A DNA stretch of 38,659 nucleotides from an uncultured Clostridia bacterium (GTDB lineage Bacteria > Bacillota > Clostridia > Christensenellales > UBA1242). Positions 22,345 through 30,732 of this stretch are shown piece by piece. Every line of letters starts with the position of its first letter. The stretch's first letter is position 1. Under the pieces are notes generated by a model. That model made no database searches, had not been told where the DNA came from, and was given only the letters and a program-made list of their open reading frames with translations. The stretch is taken from NCBI GenBank assembly GCA_947366895.1, contig CANBBP010000009.1, forward strand, positions 1 through 38,659. The letters run 5' to 3'. The position numbers and the translations under genes are program-made.

Positions 22345-24018
22345 TTATAAACCAGTTATTGTACGCAAGGTAATACTACCTGTTGTATTAATTAACATTT
22401 TTCCCCAACTATCATAAGGGCGAGTTGTGTTATTAGATTCAGGATAGCCTACACGATAATTAAAAAGATAATCTTTATATTTTACATTATTACGCAAAGT
22501 ATCAGCATCACTACTTTTAATTTCAGAACATGATACTCCTGCTGTTTGTACAATATCTACAGCTGTGGTTGAAGCTATTCTATGTTGCAAAGCATCACTA
22601 GAACCAACATAAGTTATAAAAACATTTCTATTGCCAGCATTTATTACATTATCAGTAGAAGCGATTGCTGTAAAAGTTAAATTGAGGTTAGTTCTTATAT
22701 CACTAGACAACATATGAATATTAACCGCATTTGAAACATTTTTTAAATTTACATTACCTGAATTTGTTAAAACAGTTGTTTTATTAGTGTTATTACTTTT
22801 TTCACTTGCAGAATAGGTAATATTAATATTTCCCGAAGTTGAGTGTGCCCAAATACTACTATCATTACTTGCATTCCCAACATTTATATGACCACTCGTA
22901 GTATTAAGTGCAGTATCTCCATTAAGCAAATTTACCTTTATGTTTCCTTCGCCTGCATCTAAATTATTTACCCCATTACCACCATAAAGATTTTCAATAT
23001 CAATAGTGTTTGATATTTTATCTCCATTACTTAAAATTGATACTTGGCCATAAACTGTATCTAAATTAATTCGAGAATTATTTGTTGTAATTGCAACAGT
23101 TTTATTATTTCCTTCTTCGCCAATTTTATAGAAATGATAATATCCGTTGAATGTTTCTACTTTTAAATTACCATTAAGATTATTAACTCTAATTTGTGGG
23201 CCTATACCAACTTGTCTATTTGATTTTATAAAAAGTTCATCTCTAACATTAATTGTTGCATCGCCAGCTTTATTTGTATATTCAAAAGCCCCTGAACCTG
23301 TTTCATAAACAATTTTATTAGCACTTAATTCTTCAATATCACTAAAAAATAATGAACCGTAATAAGTTGATATATAATAGTTTGAAATATCTTGATCATT
23401 AGTTATATTAACATTTCCAGCTCCACTTGTTTTTAAATATAAGTTACTACAAGAAATAACTTCGGTTTCATTCTTTTTTGTACTTTTAGAACTATAAGAA
23501 ATTTTACCGCCTGAAGATTTAGCACTAATGGTATTAAGATAAATATTGCTTGGCAAATAAACAACTACACTAGAAAAATTTGTAGACATTAAACCACGAG
23601 GTTCATCAACATTAAATATAAGAGTTTTGAGTTCAGTATTATTTCCATCAAAACTTTTTGAAATAATTTGAGAGGTAACTCCATGAACAACATCTATAGA
23701 TTTTGCAAAACCAGACATTCCCTCTTTATGTATTATTTTAATCTCGTTCGCCTGTTGGTTCGGATAAATATAAATGTCCGTTGATTCGGTAACTACTTCA
23801 AAGGCTGTAATATCAGCAATTGAAAGAGATGTTTCAGTTGTGAACTTGTGTTCGGTACTATTGGAATATTTAACATATTCATAACCCAAAATAGAAGTTC
23901 CTGGAACAAAAAACATAACAGCAAAACATATTAATACAATAACTAAAACTGCTCCTAATATTACACCTAAGTAAATTAAAAACTTAGTAAATCCATTAAG
24001 CGATTTTTCCGAACCCAT
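22345..24018 (-). CDS. Membrane-anchored beta-repeat surface protein (DUF4097-like)
   Basis: Residues 12-37 are a membrane segment; the remaining ~520 residues are extracytoplasmic, rich in Ser, Asn and Thr with repeated short strands such as GNVNIT, GNINITYS, SGNVNLKN and GSITLRT, the pattern of DUF4097 adhesin-like beta-solenoids. In other bacteria such domains are found beside PspC-type and envelope-stress regulators; no such regulator lies here. Function is unknown, surface or envelope contact is inferred. There is no LPXTG motif. A ribosome binding site (GGAGGAAC) precedes the ATG by about six bases. Confidence 0.75.
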   Translation of the reverse strand: MGSEKSLNGFTKFLIYLGVILGAVLVIVLICFAVMFFVPGTSILGYEYVKYSNSTEHKFTTETSLSIADITAFEVVTESTDIYIYPNQQANEIKIIHKEGMSGFAKSIDVVHGVTSQIISKSFDGNNTELKTLIFNVDEPRGLMSTNFSSVVVYLPSNIYLNTISAKSSGGKISYSSKSTKKNETEVISCSNLYLKTSGAGNVNITNDQDISNYYISTYYGSLFFSDIEELSANKIVYETGSGAFEYTNKAGDATINVRDELFIKSNRQVGIGPQIRVNNLNGNLKVETFNGYYHFYKIGEEGNNKTVAITTNNSRINLDTVYGQVSILSNGDKISNTIDIENLYGGNGVNNLDAGEGNIKVNLLNGDTALNTTSGHINVGNASNDSSIWAHSTSGNINITYSASEKSNNTNKTTVLTNSGNVNLKNVSNAVNIHMLSSDIRTNLNLTFTAIASTDNVINAGNRNVFITYVGSSDALQHRIASTTAVDIVQTAGVSCSEIKSSDADTLRNNVKYKDYLFNYRVGYPESNNTTRPYDSWGKMLINTTGSITLRTITGL

Positions 24019-24163
24019 AGTTTTTTGTTCCTCCTTTTAGGCTTAAGACACATATTAAATTTGTTAGAAAATATTTAGAATATATTAAAATATCAAATAT
24101 TTTATAAACTTAAATAAAGTATTGTTAATTAATTAAACTAAATAGCTTTTTAAAGTATTTAAG

Positions 24164-25951
24164 TTAAAAATTAATAATTGCCTTTATTCTTCTTACCCCA
24201 GCAGAACTTGATTCTTCTTTAACTATTTTAAAGTTTTTAAGTTCTCCTGTACGTTTTGCATGAGGGCCTCCACATATTTCTTTGCTTACTTCCCCTATTG
24301 TATAAACCTTAACTTTGTCGCTATATTTATTGTCAAAGATACCAACAGCACCTTGATTCCTTGCTTCTTCTAAAGATAATTCTTCACACACAACAGGGAT
24401 ATCTTTTTTAATTGCATCATTAACAAAAGCTTCAAGTTTTTGCTTTTCATCATCGGTTAATTTATGGTCACAATTAAAATCAAAACGCAACCTTTCAGAA
24501 GTAATATTACTTCCCTTTTGATGAATATCTTCGCTTACTATCTTTTTAAGAGCTGCTTGCAATAAATGAGCTGCTGTGTGAAGTCTAGTAGTTTGTTCGC
24601 TGGTATCGGCAAGTCCACCTTTAAAAACTTTATCGTTATTGGCTTTTGATTTTTCTTGATGTATCTTATAAGCCTCTTCATATTCTTGTTCATTAATAGT
24701 TAAGCCCTTTTCTGTTGCAAGTTCTTTTGTTAATTCAAAAGGAAAACCAAAAGTGTCATATAATCTAAATGCAGTTTTACCACTTAACTTTCCATCTTTA
24801 CAATAAGTGCTAACTTTTTCAAATTCCTTTATACCTTGTTGTAAAGTTTTAGAAAATTTTTCAGCCTCTTGCAAAATAGTATCTTTAATAAATTCTTTCT
24901 TTTCTTCTAATTCAGGATAAGTTTCTTTATAAATATCAACCACAACTAAAACAAGGTCTGCCAATTTAAACCCTTCTAGGTTAAGTCTTGAAGCACAATT
25001 AATTGCTCTTCTTAATAATCTTCTTAAAACATACCCTTGACCTACATTTAAAGGAGTAACTCCATCACTAATTATAAATACTGATGCACGAATATGATCA
25101 GCAATAATTCTCATATTTCTTTTTGTTTCATTATTTTCTTTATACTTCTTACCACTTAGTTCTTCTATCTTTTTAATGATAGGTATAAAAATTTCACTAT
25201 CATAAACACTTTCAAAACCATTAGAAATATATAAAAGTCTATCAAAACCAAAACCGGTATCAACATTCTTTTGAGGGTTAGAAACTACCTTTCCATCTTT
25301 AGTTTTTTTAATAAACTCCATATAAACATCGTTACCGATTTCTATATATTTTCCACAATTGCATGAAGGATTACAGTTTTCACTACACTTAGGTTTGCCT
25401 GTATCAATAAACATTTCACTATCAGGACCGCATGGACCTACACCACTAGCAAGGATCCACCAGTTATGTTCTTTTGGTAAAAAGAAAATTTTATCTTCAG
25501 ATATTCCACACTTTTTCCATGCATTAAAACTAACTTCATCTCTTGGTGCTGTTTCATCTCCAGCAAAAATAGTAACAGCTAGTTGTTCTTTAGGTATATC
25601 AAGATATTTAGGACTAGTTAAAAACTCAAAACTCCAAGGAATTTTTTCTTCTTTAAAATAATCGCCTAAACTCCAATTACCTAACATTTCAAAGAAGGTA
25701 CAATGATAGTCATCACCAACTTCATCAATATCACCTGTTCTTATACATTTTTGAATATCAACAAGCCTTTTACCACATGGGTGCTTTTCTCCTAATAAAT
25801 AAGGAACAAGTGGATGCATACCTGCAGTTGTAAATAAAACTGATGGGTCATTTTCTGGAACAAGTGAAGCAGAAGGAATGTAAGCATGACCCTTTTCTTT
25901 ATAAAAATTTATCCACATTTCTCTTAATTCTTTTGCATTAAGTTTTTTCAT
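24164..25951 (-). CDS. alaS: Alanyl-tRNA synthetase, short form without C-Ala domain
   Basis: The catalytic domain opens ELREMWINFYKEKGHAYIPS and keeps motif 2 (FFEMLGNWSLGDYFK) and motif 3 (GYVLRRLLRRAI). The tRNA-recognition helices follow, then an editing domain with HTAAHLL and CGGPHAKRTGEL as zinc ligands. The chain ends right after the editing domain (GVRRIKAIINF), giving 595 residues against about 870-880 for typical bacterial AlaRS; the coiled-coil and C-Ala domain are missing. A Cys cluster (residues about 187-200: C-x3-C-x3-C-x-C) is inserted in the catalytic domain. Short forms with CGGPH occur in some other lineages, so this is likely a complete natural enzyme rather than a truncation. 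No T-box is visible in the 89-bp space upstream. Confidence 0.92.
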   Translation of the reverse strand: MKKLNAKELREMWINFYKEKGHAYIPSASLVPENDPSVLFTTAGMHPLVPYLLGEKHPCGKRLVDIQKCIRTGDIDEVGDDYHCTFFEMLGNWSLGDYFKEEKIPWSFEFLTSPKYLDIPKEQLAVTIFAGDETAPRDEVSFNAWKKCGISEDKIFFLPKEHNWWILASGVGPCGPDSEMFIDTGKPKCSENCNPSCNCGKYIEIGNDVYMEFIKKTKDGKVVSNPQKNVDTGFGFDRLLYISNGFESVYDSEIFIPIIKKIEELSGKKYKENNETKRNMRIIADHIRASVFIISDGVTPLNVGQGYVLRRLLRRAINCASRLNLEGFKLADLVLVVVDIYKETYPELEEKKEFIKDTILQEAEKFSKTLQQGIKEFEKVSTYCKDGKLSGKTAFRLYDTFGFPFELTKELATEKGLTINEQEYEEAYKIHQEKSKANNDKVFKGGLADTSEQTTRLHTAAHLLQAALKKIVSEDIHQKGSNITSERLRFDFNCDHKLTDDEKQKLEAFVNDAIKKDIPVVCEELSLEEARNQGAVGIFDNKYSDKVKVYTIGEVSKEICGGPHAKRTGELKNFKIVKEESSSAGVRRIKAIINF

Positions 25952-26040
25952 TTTATTCTCCTAATTATTAAATAATCATTTTAATAATATTTCATTAATT
26001 ATATTTCTTTTAAAATAAAGTATGTTCAAAAATAAATGTT

Positions 26041-26583
26041 TTAAAATCTAAATAAAAAGTTAGCTAAAACTTTATAGACTTCAGGTCTTGAAACTATTTT
26101 ATCATTATCTATCATTTCTTGAATAGTTGTTATATCACAAAATTTAACAGCCTGAACCTCTTCTTTTTGAAATCGCAAAATTTTATCATCTAATCCAAAA
26201 ACTCTTAAAATAAAGAAATCATAAAACTGCCTTTCAATAAAATCAGGCTTAAAGACTTGCTCTTTTCTAAAACAATACATATATCTAAAATCTTTAATTT
26301 CCGTTCTATAACCCAACAAGACATTTACTTCTTCATTTATTTCTCTTGCCGCAGCAGACAAAGCATCTTGACCAGTTGAAATGTGTCCAGCCGCTGAGAT
26401 GTCCCACATCCCTGGATTTTTCTCTTTTTTATTACTTCTTTGTTGTAATAAAATTTCATTTTTTTCATTTATTATAGCAACAACAATAGCCCTGTGCCAT
26501 AAACCCTTTTTATGAACTTCATCTCTTGGCAAAACTTCCCCTGTAAAAACTCCATTTTCATCTAAAACATCTATTAATTCCAT
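26041..26583 (-). CDS. Nudix hydrolase, IPP-isomerase-like subgroup
   Basis: 180 residues. MELIDVLDENGVFTGEVLPRDEVHKKGLWHRA resembles the YfcD and isopentenyl-diphosphate isomerase-like Nudix group. The Nudix box is GHISTGQDALSAAAREINEE: the REINEE half is intact, but the first conserved Glu (GX5E) is Gln. That Glu is usually structural rather than the metal-binding catalytic one, so activity may remain. The Cys and Glu residues needed for true isomerase are not evident to me. Substrate unknown. It is placed between dnaB helicase and alaS on one strand. Confidence 0.85.
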   Translation of the reverse strand: MELIDVLDENGVFTGEVLPRDEVHKKGLWHRAIVVAIINEKNEILLQQRSNKKEKNPGMWDISAAGHISTGQDALSAAAREINEEVNVLLGYRTEIKDFRYMYCFRKEQVFKPDFIERQFYDFFILRVFGLDDKILRFQKEEVQAVKFCDITTIQEMIDNDKIVSRPEVYKVLANFLFRF

Positions 26584-26640
26584 AATAAAAATAATCCTCT
26601 AAATTTAATTAATATAAAAAGCAATAATTAAAGACATAAA

Positions 26641-28095
26641 TTAAAAATCTATATCATCAGTTTCTGTCATAGAAATTTCACCATTATATTCAGGCATAGG
26701 AGGAGGTGCTAATTCTTCTAAACTTTTAATATTGCTACTTTTACCAACATCTACAAAAGTTGTAATTTCTGGTATCCATTTTAATTTTATAGTACCTAAG
26801 GAACCATTACGATGTTTTGCAACTATAAGTTCGCAAATATTAGGGCCATCAGACATTTCAGCATCGCCATACTTAGAAGGATTATGAATAAACATAACAA
26901 TATCAGCATCTTGCTCAATTGCACCCGATTCTCTCAAGTCACTAAGAACAGGTCTATGTCCTTCACGTTTTTCAATGTCACGAGATAACTGTGATAAAAG
27001 AATAATAGGTACTTGTAATTCACGTGCAGCAATCTTTAAGTTTCTTGTCATTTCACTAACTTGTTGTTGACGGCTTTCAGCACGACTAGAACCATTTTTA
27101 CCACTACCCATAAGTTGTAAATAGTCTATCATAATTAGGTCTAGTCCACCTTGTTCTCTTTTAAGTCTTCTACATTTGCTTAAAATATCAACAGGAGTAT
27201 TTAATGAAGAATCATCAATAAATATTTTTGCTTCGGCAAGTTTTTTATTACCTTCCCATATTGCTTTCCAATTTCCTGTGCCACCTTCACTAAGTTTTCC
27301 GCTAAGAGCTTTTTCCATGCTTACACCGCTTATGCTACAAAGTGTTCTTTGAACAATTTGTTCTTTAGGCATTTCAAGAGAAAAAACAGCAACTTTGTTT
27401 TTACCCATTAATGCTGCATTGGTAACTATATTCATAGCTAAACTTGTTTTACCCACACTAGGACGAGCAGCAAGTAATATTAAGTCACTTTTTTGCAAAC
27501 CATTAGTTAGTTTATCCAATTCACTTAGTCCTGTTGTTACACCCCTAACTGTTCCACCATCTTGTTCTAATTTTTCTAACTTACTTATAACCTGTGGCAA
27601 AGTTTCACTTATAGGGGTTAAGTTAGAAAAGTCTTGTTCTCCGGAAACTTCAAAAATAGATTTTTCTGCAAAATCAAGTACATCATCTTCCCCATTATAA
27701 GCATGTTCTATAATATCTTGACTTACTCTTATTAACTTTCTTAAAACACTATCTCTTTTAACAATATCGCAATAGTGCTTATAATTTGCTGTACTAGGAA
27801 CTACATTTGTTAAAGTTGTTATGTAATCTATTCCACCAACACTTTCAAGGGTGCCATTTTTTTCAAGTTCATCTGTTAAGGTAACATAGTCAATGGGTTT
27901 ATTTGCACGATAGATTGCAATCATAGCATCAAAAATAGTTTGATGTGCTTGTGAATAAAAATCTTCTACCTTTAAAGTATTCATAACTTGTAAAACAGCA
28001 TTATCATCTATTAGGTTACAACCTAAAATAGATTGTTCAGCTTCTATATTATGAGGTATCATTCTAGGAGATTTTGAAGTTGCTTTTTTGTCCAT
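26641..28095 (-). CDS. dnaB: Replicative DNA helicase (DnaB; DnaC in Bacillus)
   Basis: 484 residues. The N-terminal domain begins PHNIEAEQSILGCNLID; the RecA-like core has Walker A ARPSVGKTS (about residues 210-218), GLDLIMIDYLQLMG as Walker B, and SQLSRDIEKREGHRPVLSDL and DADIVMFIH as H3 and arginine-finger regions. The hexamer unwinds DNA at the fork and is loaded by the DnaI and DnaB/DnaD-family proteins encoded at 2491-4941. AGGA lies nine bases before the ATG. It follows a small membrane protein gene by 66 bases. Confidence 0.97.
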   Translation of the reverse strand: MDKKATSKSPRMIPHNIEAEQSILGCNLIDDNAVLQVMNTLKVEDFYSQAHQTIFDAMIAIYRANKPIDYVTLTDELEKNGTLESVGGIDYITTLTNVVPSTANYKHYCDIVKRDSVLRKLIRVSQDIIEHAYNGEDDVLDFAEKSIFEVSGEQDFSNLTPISETLPQVISKLEKLEQDGGTVRGVTTGLSELDKLTNGLQKSDLILLAARPSVGKTSLAMNIVTNAALMGKNKVAVFSLEMPKEQIVQRTLCSISGVSMEKALSGKLSEGGTGNWKAIWEGNKKLAEAKIFIDDSSLNTPVDILSKCRRLKREQGGLDLIMIDYLQLMGSGKNGSSRAESRQQQVSEMTRNLKIAARELQVPIILLSQLSRDIEKREGHRPVLSDLRESGAIEQDADIVMFIHNPSKYGDAEMSDGPNICELIVAKHRNGSLGTIKLKWIPEITTFVDVGKSSNIKSLEELAPPPMPEYNGEISMTETDDIDF

Positions 28096-28161
28096 TATTT
28101 TTGTCCTTTCTTTTTTTTATTTAATATTTATTATCTTAATTAAAAGATAAATAGTAAAAGT

Positions 28162-28464
28162 TTAATCTGCAAAAGGGTCCCTCTCTTTTTCTGGGTCAAG
28201 ATTTTTCCTTCTTCTATCATCAATTTTACTAAATATTATTATACCTATTAAAAGAGCAAATAACAACATGGCAAAACTAACAAAAAAAGTAACAGCACCT
28301 TTATACCAAGAAATATTTAAACTCATTATATAATTTGATATTAAAATTATTGGCAAAGAAACTAATAAGATAATACCATATCGTTTAGCATACTTAATAA
28401 ATGTATATTTAGTATTAAAAACTTCTCTTTTTTTTTCTTCATAAAGTTTTTTATTTTTAGCCAA
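28162..28464 (-). CDS. Small membrane protein, 100 aa
   Basis: A basic N-terminus (MAKNKKLYEEKKREVF) is followed by two hydrophobic segments (GIILLVSLPIILISNYI and AVTFFVSFAMLLFALLIGIIIF) and a highly charged end (DDRRRKNLDPEKERDPFAD). I do not recognise a family. Both ends should be cytoplasmic by the positive-inside rule. It is just upstream of the replicative helicase gene on the same strand, but nothing links their functions. Confidence 0.7.
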   Translation of the reverse strand: MAKNKKLYEEKKREVFNTKYTFIKYAKRYGIILLVSLPIILISNYIMSLNISWYKGAVTFFVSFAMLLFALLIGIIIFSKIDDRRRKNLDPEKERDPFAD

Positions 28465-28556
28465 AATTTTACCTTCTTTTAAATTAATATAATTTAATTA
28501 TACACTCTTATTTAATTTTTGTATTATTTTTTTTGTAAACTCTTTTTATTTTTTAA

Positions 28557-29570
28557 CTAAACTTTGTTTGCTAATTCATCTATTTTCTTTAAAGCATCCA
28601 TACCAACTTTCTTTTTATGATTTTTAATAATAGTAGCAATAATTAAACCTATAATAATTATTAAAAAACCAACCGCAATACCTATAACATACCACCAAAT
28701 AGGACGGGCCATATTTCTATAAAAAGTTATAGTGCTATCAACACCGCCTAAAACCCATGAGTGAGTATAAGAATTCCCGTTTTGAGCAATATTACCATTA
28801 GAATGAACTCTATCATAAGGGGTTGTAAAATTAAAAATAATATTTAATTCGTTTTCTAAATTTTCTCTATTTATCCCTTCAGGGTCTAATACTTTTAAGA
28901 TATATTCCTTTAAGGTAGCTCCTTTAGAAACTGCAACTACAGGATAATCATATAAAAATTTAGGTTCTTCTCCATTATAATAAAGAGGATTAGCAACTTG
29001 AATATACTTAGCTAAAAAGGTTCCTTCTTCTTTTTCAAGTTTAGAAGACAAAGGAATATCATCCATTAAATTATTATAACTAGCCGATAATACAATATCG
29101 TTTGTTGTTTCATCATACTTTAATGCAGAAGGATAAAAATATAAATAGTACGCAGTAAGTGATCGTGATAAACTTTTGTTAAGCGAATAAAAAGATTTTT
29201 GAAAATTTATTTTTTTACCATTTTTAATAATTTCACTGTTGTTTACTATATAACCATTTCTTCCTAATATGTAAGCAACTTTTTGTTCATTAGTTGTTAA
29301 ATTTAACTCTTCATAATTATAAATTTTAGAATACAAATCAACAGTACTTTGTTCAAAAGCTACATCAAGTTGGCGAAAATATACTGAAAGTGCCGAAGCT
29401 ATTTTTTCACTCTTTACATCTTCAATACCTGTTAAATCAATAGTAAAATTTGTTTCTATTAAGCCATTATCCTTTAAAATTAAATTATACTCTGCACTAC
29501 AACCGCCCAACAAAACACAAGAAATAACAACAAATAAAAATAGAGCAATTTTATTAAAATAAGTTTTCAT
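28557..29570 (-). CDS. Predicted lipoprotein with a C-terminal membrane segment, 337 aa
   Basis: The signal peptide ends in a lipobox (Leu21-Gly-Gly-Cys24), so the mature protein begins at Cys24 and is lipid-anchored. A ~260-residue extracytoplasmic domain follows, then a hydrophobic segment near residues 293-315 (WWYVIGIAVGFLIIIIGLII) and a Lys-rich cytoplasmic tail. Anchoring at both ends resembles LppM-type proteins, in which a lipoprotein N-terminus is followed by a beta domain and a terminal helix. Sequence family is otherwise not recognised. It has its own promoter and a long leader. Confidence 0.78.
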   Translation of the reverse strand: MKTYFNKIALFLFVVISCVLLGGCSAEYNLILKDNGLIETNFTIDLTGIEDVKSEKIASALSVYFRQLDVAFEQSTVDLYSKIYNYEELNLTTNEQKVAYILGRNGYIVNNSEIIKNGKKINFQKSFYSLNKSLSRSLTAYYLYFYPSALKYDETTNDIVLSASYNNLMDDIPLSSKLEKEEGTFLAKYIQVANPLYYNGEEPKFLYDYPVVAVSKGATLKEYILKVLDPEGINRENLENELNIIFNFTTPYDRVHSNGNIAQNGNSYTHSWVLGGVDSTITFYRNMARPIWWYVIGIAVGFLIIIIGLIIATIIKNHKKKVGMDALKKIDELANKV

Positions 29571-29674
29571 TTTTACTCCTCCTTTTTATTTCTTTTTTCT
29601 AATGTTTATAAAGCATTAATTAAATTTAAAACAGTTTAATTTTACTAGTGTAATTATTTAAATAATAAATTTTT

Positions 29675-29703
29675 ATTATAAAACTATAGTGTATATACTA
29701 CAA
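29675..29703 (-). promoter_or_regulatory. Probable promoter of the lipoprotein gene
   Basis: TTGTAG (29698-29703) and TATAAT (29675-29680) are 17 bases apart on the minus strand. It predicts a leader of about 100 nt. The rest of 29571-29843 is AT-rich and shows no gene. Confidence 0.5.
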
Positions 29704-29843
29704 TTATATAATACTATAAATATAGAGTGTTTTCAAGTAAAACGAAATATATTTTAAATAAATAAATTTATTAGTTACTCACTTTAACACTAAAAATAAT
29801 ATATTTTTTAATACCTATAATAGTTAAAAGCAAAATGATTATA

Positions 29844-30176
29844 TTAATAAAAAAAAGAAGACAAAATAATAAGGTCAAGTAATGCTTTAACAGTTTTTAG
29901 ATTTATTGCCTTTGCCTTCTTTTCCCACTCTTCACTACCTTTATTCTTCTCTGCTCTTTCTGATAATTTAGTTTTCAATTCTTTTAACTTTGAATTTGAA
30001 TCACTAAAAACTGCTCTTGGAACAGTAGTTTTGCCTATAAAGTTAGTCAGTTTTGATTCCAATGCTTTCGTTTTTTCTGCATCAAAATCTGCTCCCAAAA
30101 CTTCAATTAATAATTTGTTTAGAGAGTTTGCATAATTGTCCTGCAAAGTAGAATTTGTTTTTTCGTTATTATCCAT
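29844..30176 (-). CDS. Unknown small protein, 110 aa, behind a structured leader
   Basis: A soluble, highly charged, helical protein (NSLNKLLIEVLGADFDAEKT, KLKELKTKLSERAEKNKG) with a hydrophobic end (LLDLIILSSFFY). I do not recognise the family. AGGAG lies nine bases before the ATG. The upstream region is much richer in G and C than the surroundings and folds into several hairpins, so regulation through the leader is likely (inference). Codon use matches neighbours. It has no clear functional partner in the neighbourhood. Confidence 0.65.
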   Translation of the reverse strand: MDNNEKTNSTLQDNYANSLNKLLIEVLGADFDAEKTKALESKLTNFIGKTTVPRAVFSDSNSKLKELKTKLSERAEKNKGSEEWEKKAKAINLKTVKALLDLIILSSFFY

Positions 30177-30179
30177 AAC

Positions 30180-30273
30180 AAGCTCCTTTTTTTCGGGTGG
30201 TTCCCGTTAATTCTTGCTTTAAGACTAGCAAGGTCAGTCGTAATCCTAGTTTTTTGCCATACGGTAGGGCAAC
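30180..30273 (-). ncRNA. GC-rich structured RNA leader of unknown class
   Basis: In transcript order there are a hairpin UUGCC/GGCAA, then three overlapping pairings that exclude one another (ACUAG/CUAGU, GACU/AGUC and CUUGC/GCAAG), and a final CGGG/CCCG hairpin right before the ribosome binding site. Mutually exclusive helices next to a gene start are the plan of a riboswitch or protein-binding leader. I could not match it to a known class; it is not T-box, guanidine, ZTP or fluoride type by inspection. Confidence 0.45.
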
Positions 30274-30304
30274 AAAAAAGGCAAAGTACTAATGCACATT
30301 GCCT
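30274..30304 (-). terminator. Terminator after the 63-aa gene
   Basis: GGCAA and UUGCC close a hairpin followed by six T on the minus strand, 20 bases past the stop at 30325. Confidence 0.72.
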
Positions 30305-30324
30305 TAAATTGTATTTATAATTGA

Positions 30325-30516
30325 CTAATCTTTAAATTCTTCTGGGTGTTCTTTTTTATATTTATCAGCCTCTTCAAATATCCTTTTTATATATGATTCT
30401 CTAAGTCTTTTATGTGGTCCACTATCAAAACCTATAGGCTTTAGTAATTTTTCTAATTCTAAACACATTTCATCTATAAGTCTAGCACATTCAGGAATTT
30501 CTCTTAAATTTTTCAA
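30325..30516 (-). CDS. Unknown small protein, 63 aa
   Basis: A soluble, charged, helical protein (CARLIDEMCLELEKLLKPIGFD and RESYIKRIFEEADKYKKEHP). The start is a TTG, with AGGG about eleven bases upstream; an in-frame stop lies just before, so no earlier start is possible. It is followed by a terminator. Family unknown. It is downstream of the apparent L4 fragment, and the start region overlaps an alternative short frame, so the start is not certain. Confidence 0.55.
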   Translation of the reverse strand: MKNLREIPECARLIDEMCLELEKLLKPIGFDSGPHKRLRESYIKRIFEEADKYKKEHPEEFKD

Positions 30517-30561
30517 ATTTTACATATCCCTTTTCTAATAAGTATTTCATCATAAAATCAT

Positions 30562-30727
30562 TTATACTATTGCTATCTTGTACTTAAAAAGTTTACTTAA
30601 ACCATAATCATAAACATCAGTAATACTTAAATCAATATTTTTTATAACTTTGCTTCTGTGTACAATATTTTTAGTTGCAACAATAAATTAAGTTTGACTT
30701 CTTAAGTAAATTAACAAAAATATATAA
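30562..30727 (-). pseudogene. Fragment resembling the C-terminus of ribosomal protein L4
   Basis: One frame gives IFVNLLKKSNL, and after a frame change the next gives FIVATKNIVHRSKV, KNIDLSITDVYDYGLSKLFK and YKIAIV before a TAA. The order FVxxLKK, then (L)IVxATKNxxxxS, then NI and VYDxL, matches the end of L4 (rplD). There is no start and no upstream L4 body, and the frame is broken, so it cannot be a working gene. The likeness is by eye and the fragment is short; another origin is possible. Confidence 0.4.
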
Positions 30728-30732
30728 AAAAA

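Noticed and set aside
25952..26040. T-box leader for alaS
   Set aside because: Only 89 bp separate alaS from the upstream gene, with no specifier hairpin or T-box sequence; none is visible before cysS either.
30194..30206. CGGGTGGTTCCCG resembling a T-box antiterminator
   Set aside because: The conserved UGGNACC is not matched, the downstream gene on that strand is not a synthetase or amino-acid gene, and the transcript of interest is on the other strand.
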